Below are positions 60,571 through 60,601 of a DNA stretch of 60,601 nt, piece after piece. The position numbers and the translations under genes are program-made. The notes beneath the pieces were generated by a model. It made no database searches, had not been told where the DNA came from, and saw nothing but the letters and a program-made list of their open reading frames with translations. The stretch is taken from positions 1 through 60,601 of the forward strand of contig NZ_JASLDS010000010.1 of the NCBI RefSeq assembly GCF_030151385.1, written 5' to 3'. Each line of letters begins with the position of its first letter. Positions within the stretch are counted from its first letter, which is position 1. Origin of the DNA: Soonwooa sp. (lineage in GTDB: Bacteria; Bacteroidota; Bacteroidia; Flavobacteriales; Weeksellaceae).

Positions 60571-60601
60571 AAAGTCTGATGAAAGATATAGAAATTGTCC
60601 T

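Overview
The window is about 60 kb of an AT-rich chromosome from a member of the Bacteroidota, most likely the Flavobacteriia family Weeksellaceae (Chryseobacterium/Epilithonimonas-like). The signs are promoters of the TTTG-N17-19-TAnnTTTG type, few Shine-Dalgarno sites, a T9SS type A sorting domain, a LytTR response regulator paired with a TPR histidine kinase, a DUF1800/DUF1501 pair, a Chryseobacterium-type class A beta-lactamase, and several families of intergenic hairpin repeats. The genus is inferred from these features and was not tested by a search.

Layout. 1-4.4 kb: pyruvate dehydrogenase E1 alpha and E2, a DUF2490 protein and an HD-domain protein. 4.4-10 kb: an M1 aminopeptidase, then a run of seven small same-strand genes (SRPBCC, tandem PhnB-like VOC, two duplicated VOC proteins, EthD, a DinB relative, another VOC). 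10-16.8 kb: a J-domain protein, a 50-residue cysteine-rich protein, an apparently stand-alone structured RNA with its own promoter and terminator, a two-component system, and gcvP. 16.9-18.5 kb: a repeat cluster split by an IS110-family element, with a candidate bridge RNA just upstream of its transposase. 18.5-30.9 kb: DUF2461, a DEAD-box helicase, an amino acid permease, ecotin, a hotdog thioesterase, topoisomerase III, a MITE-like element, a T9SS-secreted protein, a serine hydrolase and a membrane-anchored HTH regulator. 30.8-33.3 kb: a cobC-cobS-cobT group. 33.3-44.6 kb: a heptamer tandem repeat, small enzymes, purM-purN-purH, an acid phosphatase lipoprotein, small membrane and lipoproteins and a glutathione peroxidase. 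44.7-53.2 kb: a second amino acid permease, a 991-residue TPR protein, a tandem hairpin array, a class A beta-lactamase, an outer-membrane barrel and tRNA-Arg(TCG). 53.2-60.6 kb: a small exported protein, a tRNA remnant, DUF1501/DUF1800, an AsmA-like protein and an HsdR_N-type nuclease-fold protein.

Genes that work together: pdhA with pdhC; the kinase with its overlapping LytTR regulator; cobT, cobS and cobC in late cobalamin assembly; purM, purN and purH in purine synthesis; DUF1800 with DUF1501 as an export-linked pair; and probably the TPR protein with the downstream barrel, now separated by the repeat array and the beta-lactamase.

The strongest unusual signals are (a) the IS110 element, whose upstream non-coding RNA folds into the two-loop bridge-RNA plan, carries a 7-nt complement to the element's own left end, and sits inside a reconstructable palindromic repeat; (b) a roughly 200-nt structured transcript at 11.1-11.3 kb; (c) a tandem array of three alternating hairpins in front of the beta-lactamase; and (d) several interspersed elements (MITE-like, GC-rich, heptameric) that look mobile or variable. 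All of this was read by eye; no search or folding program was run.
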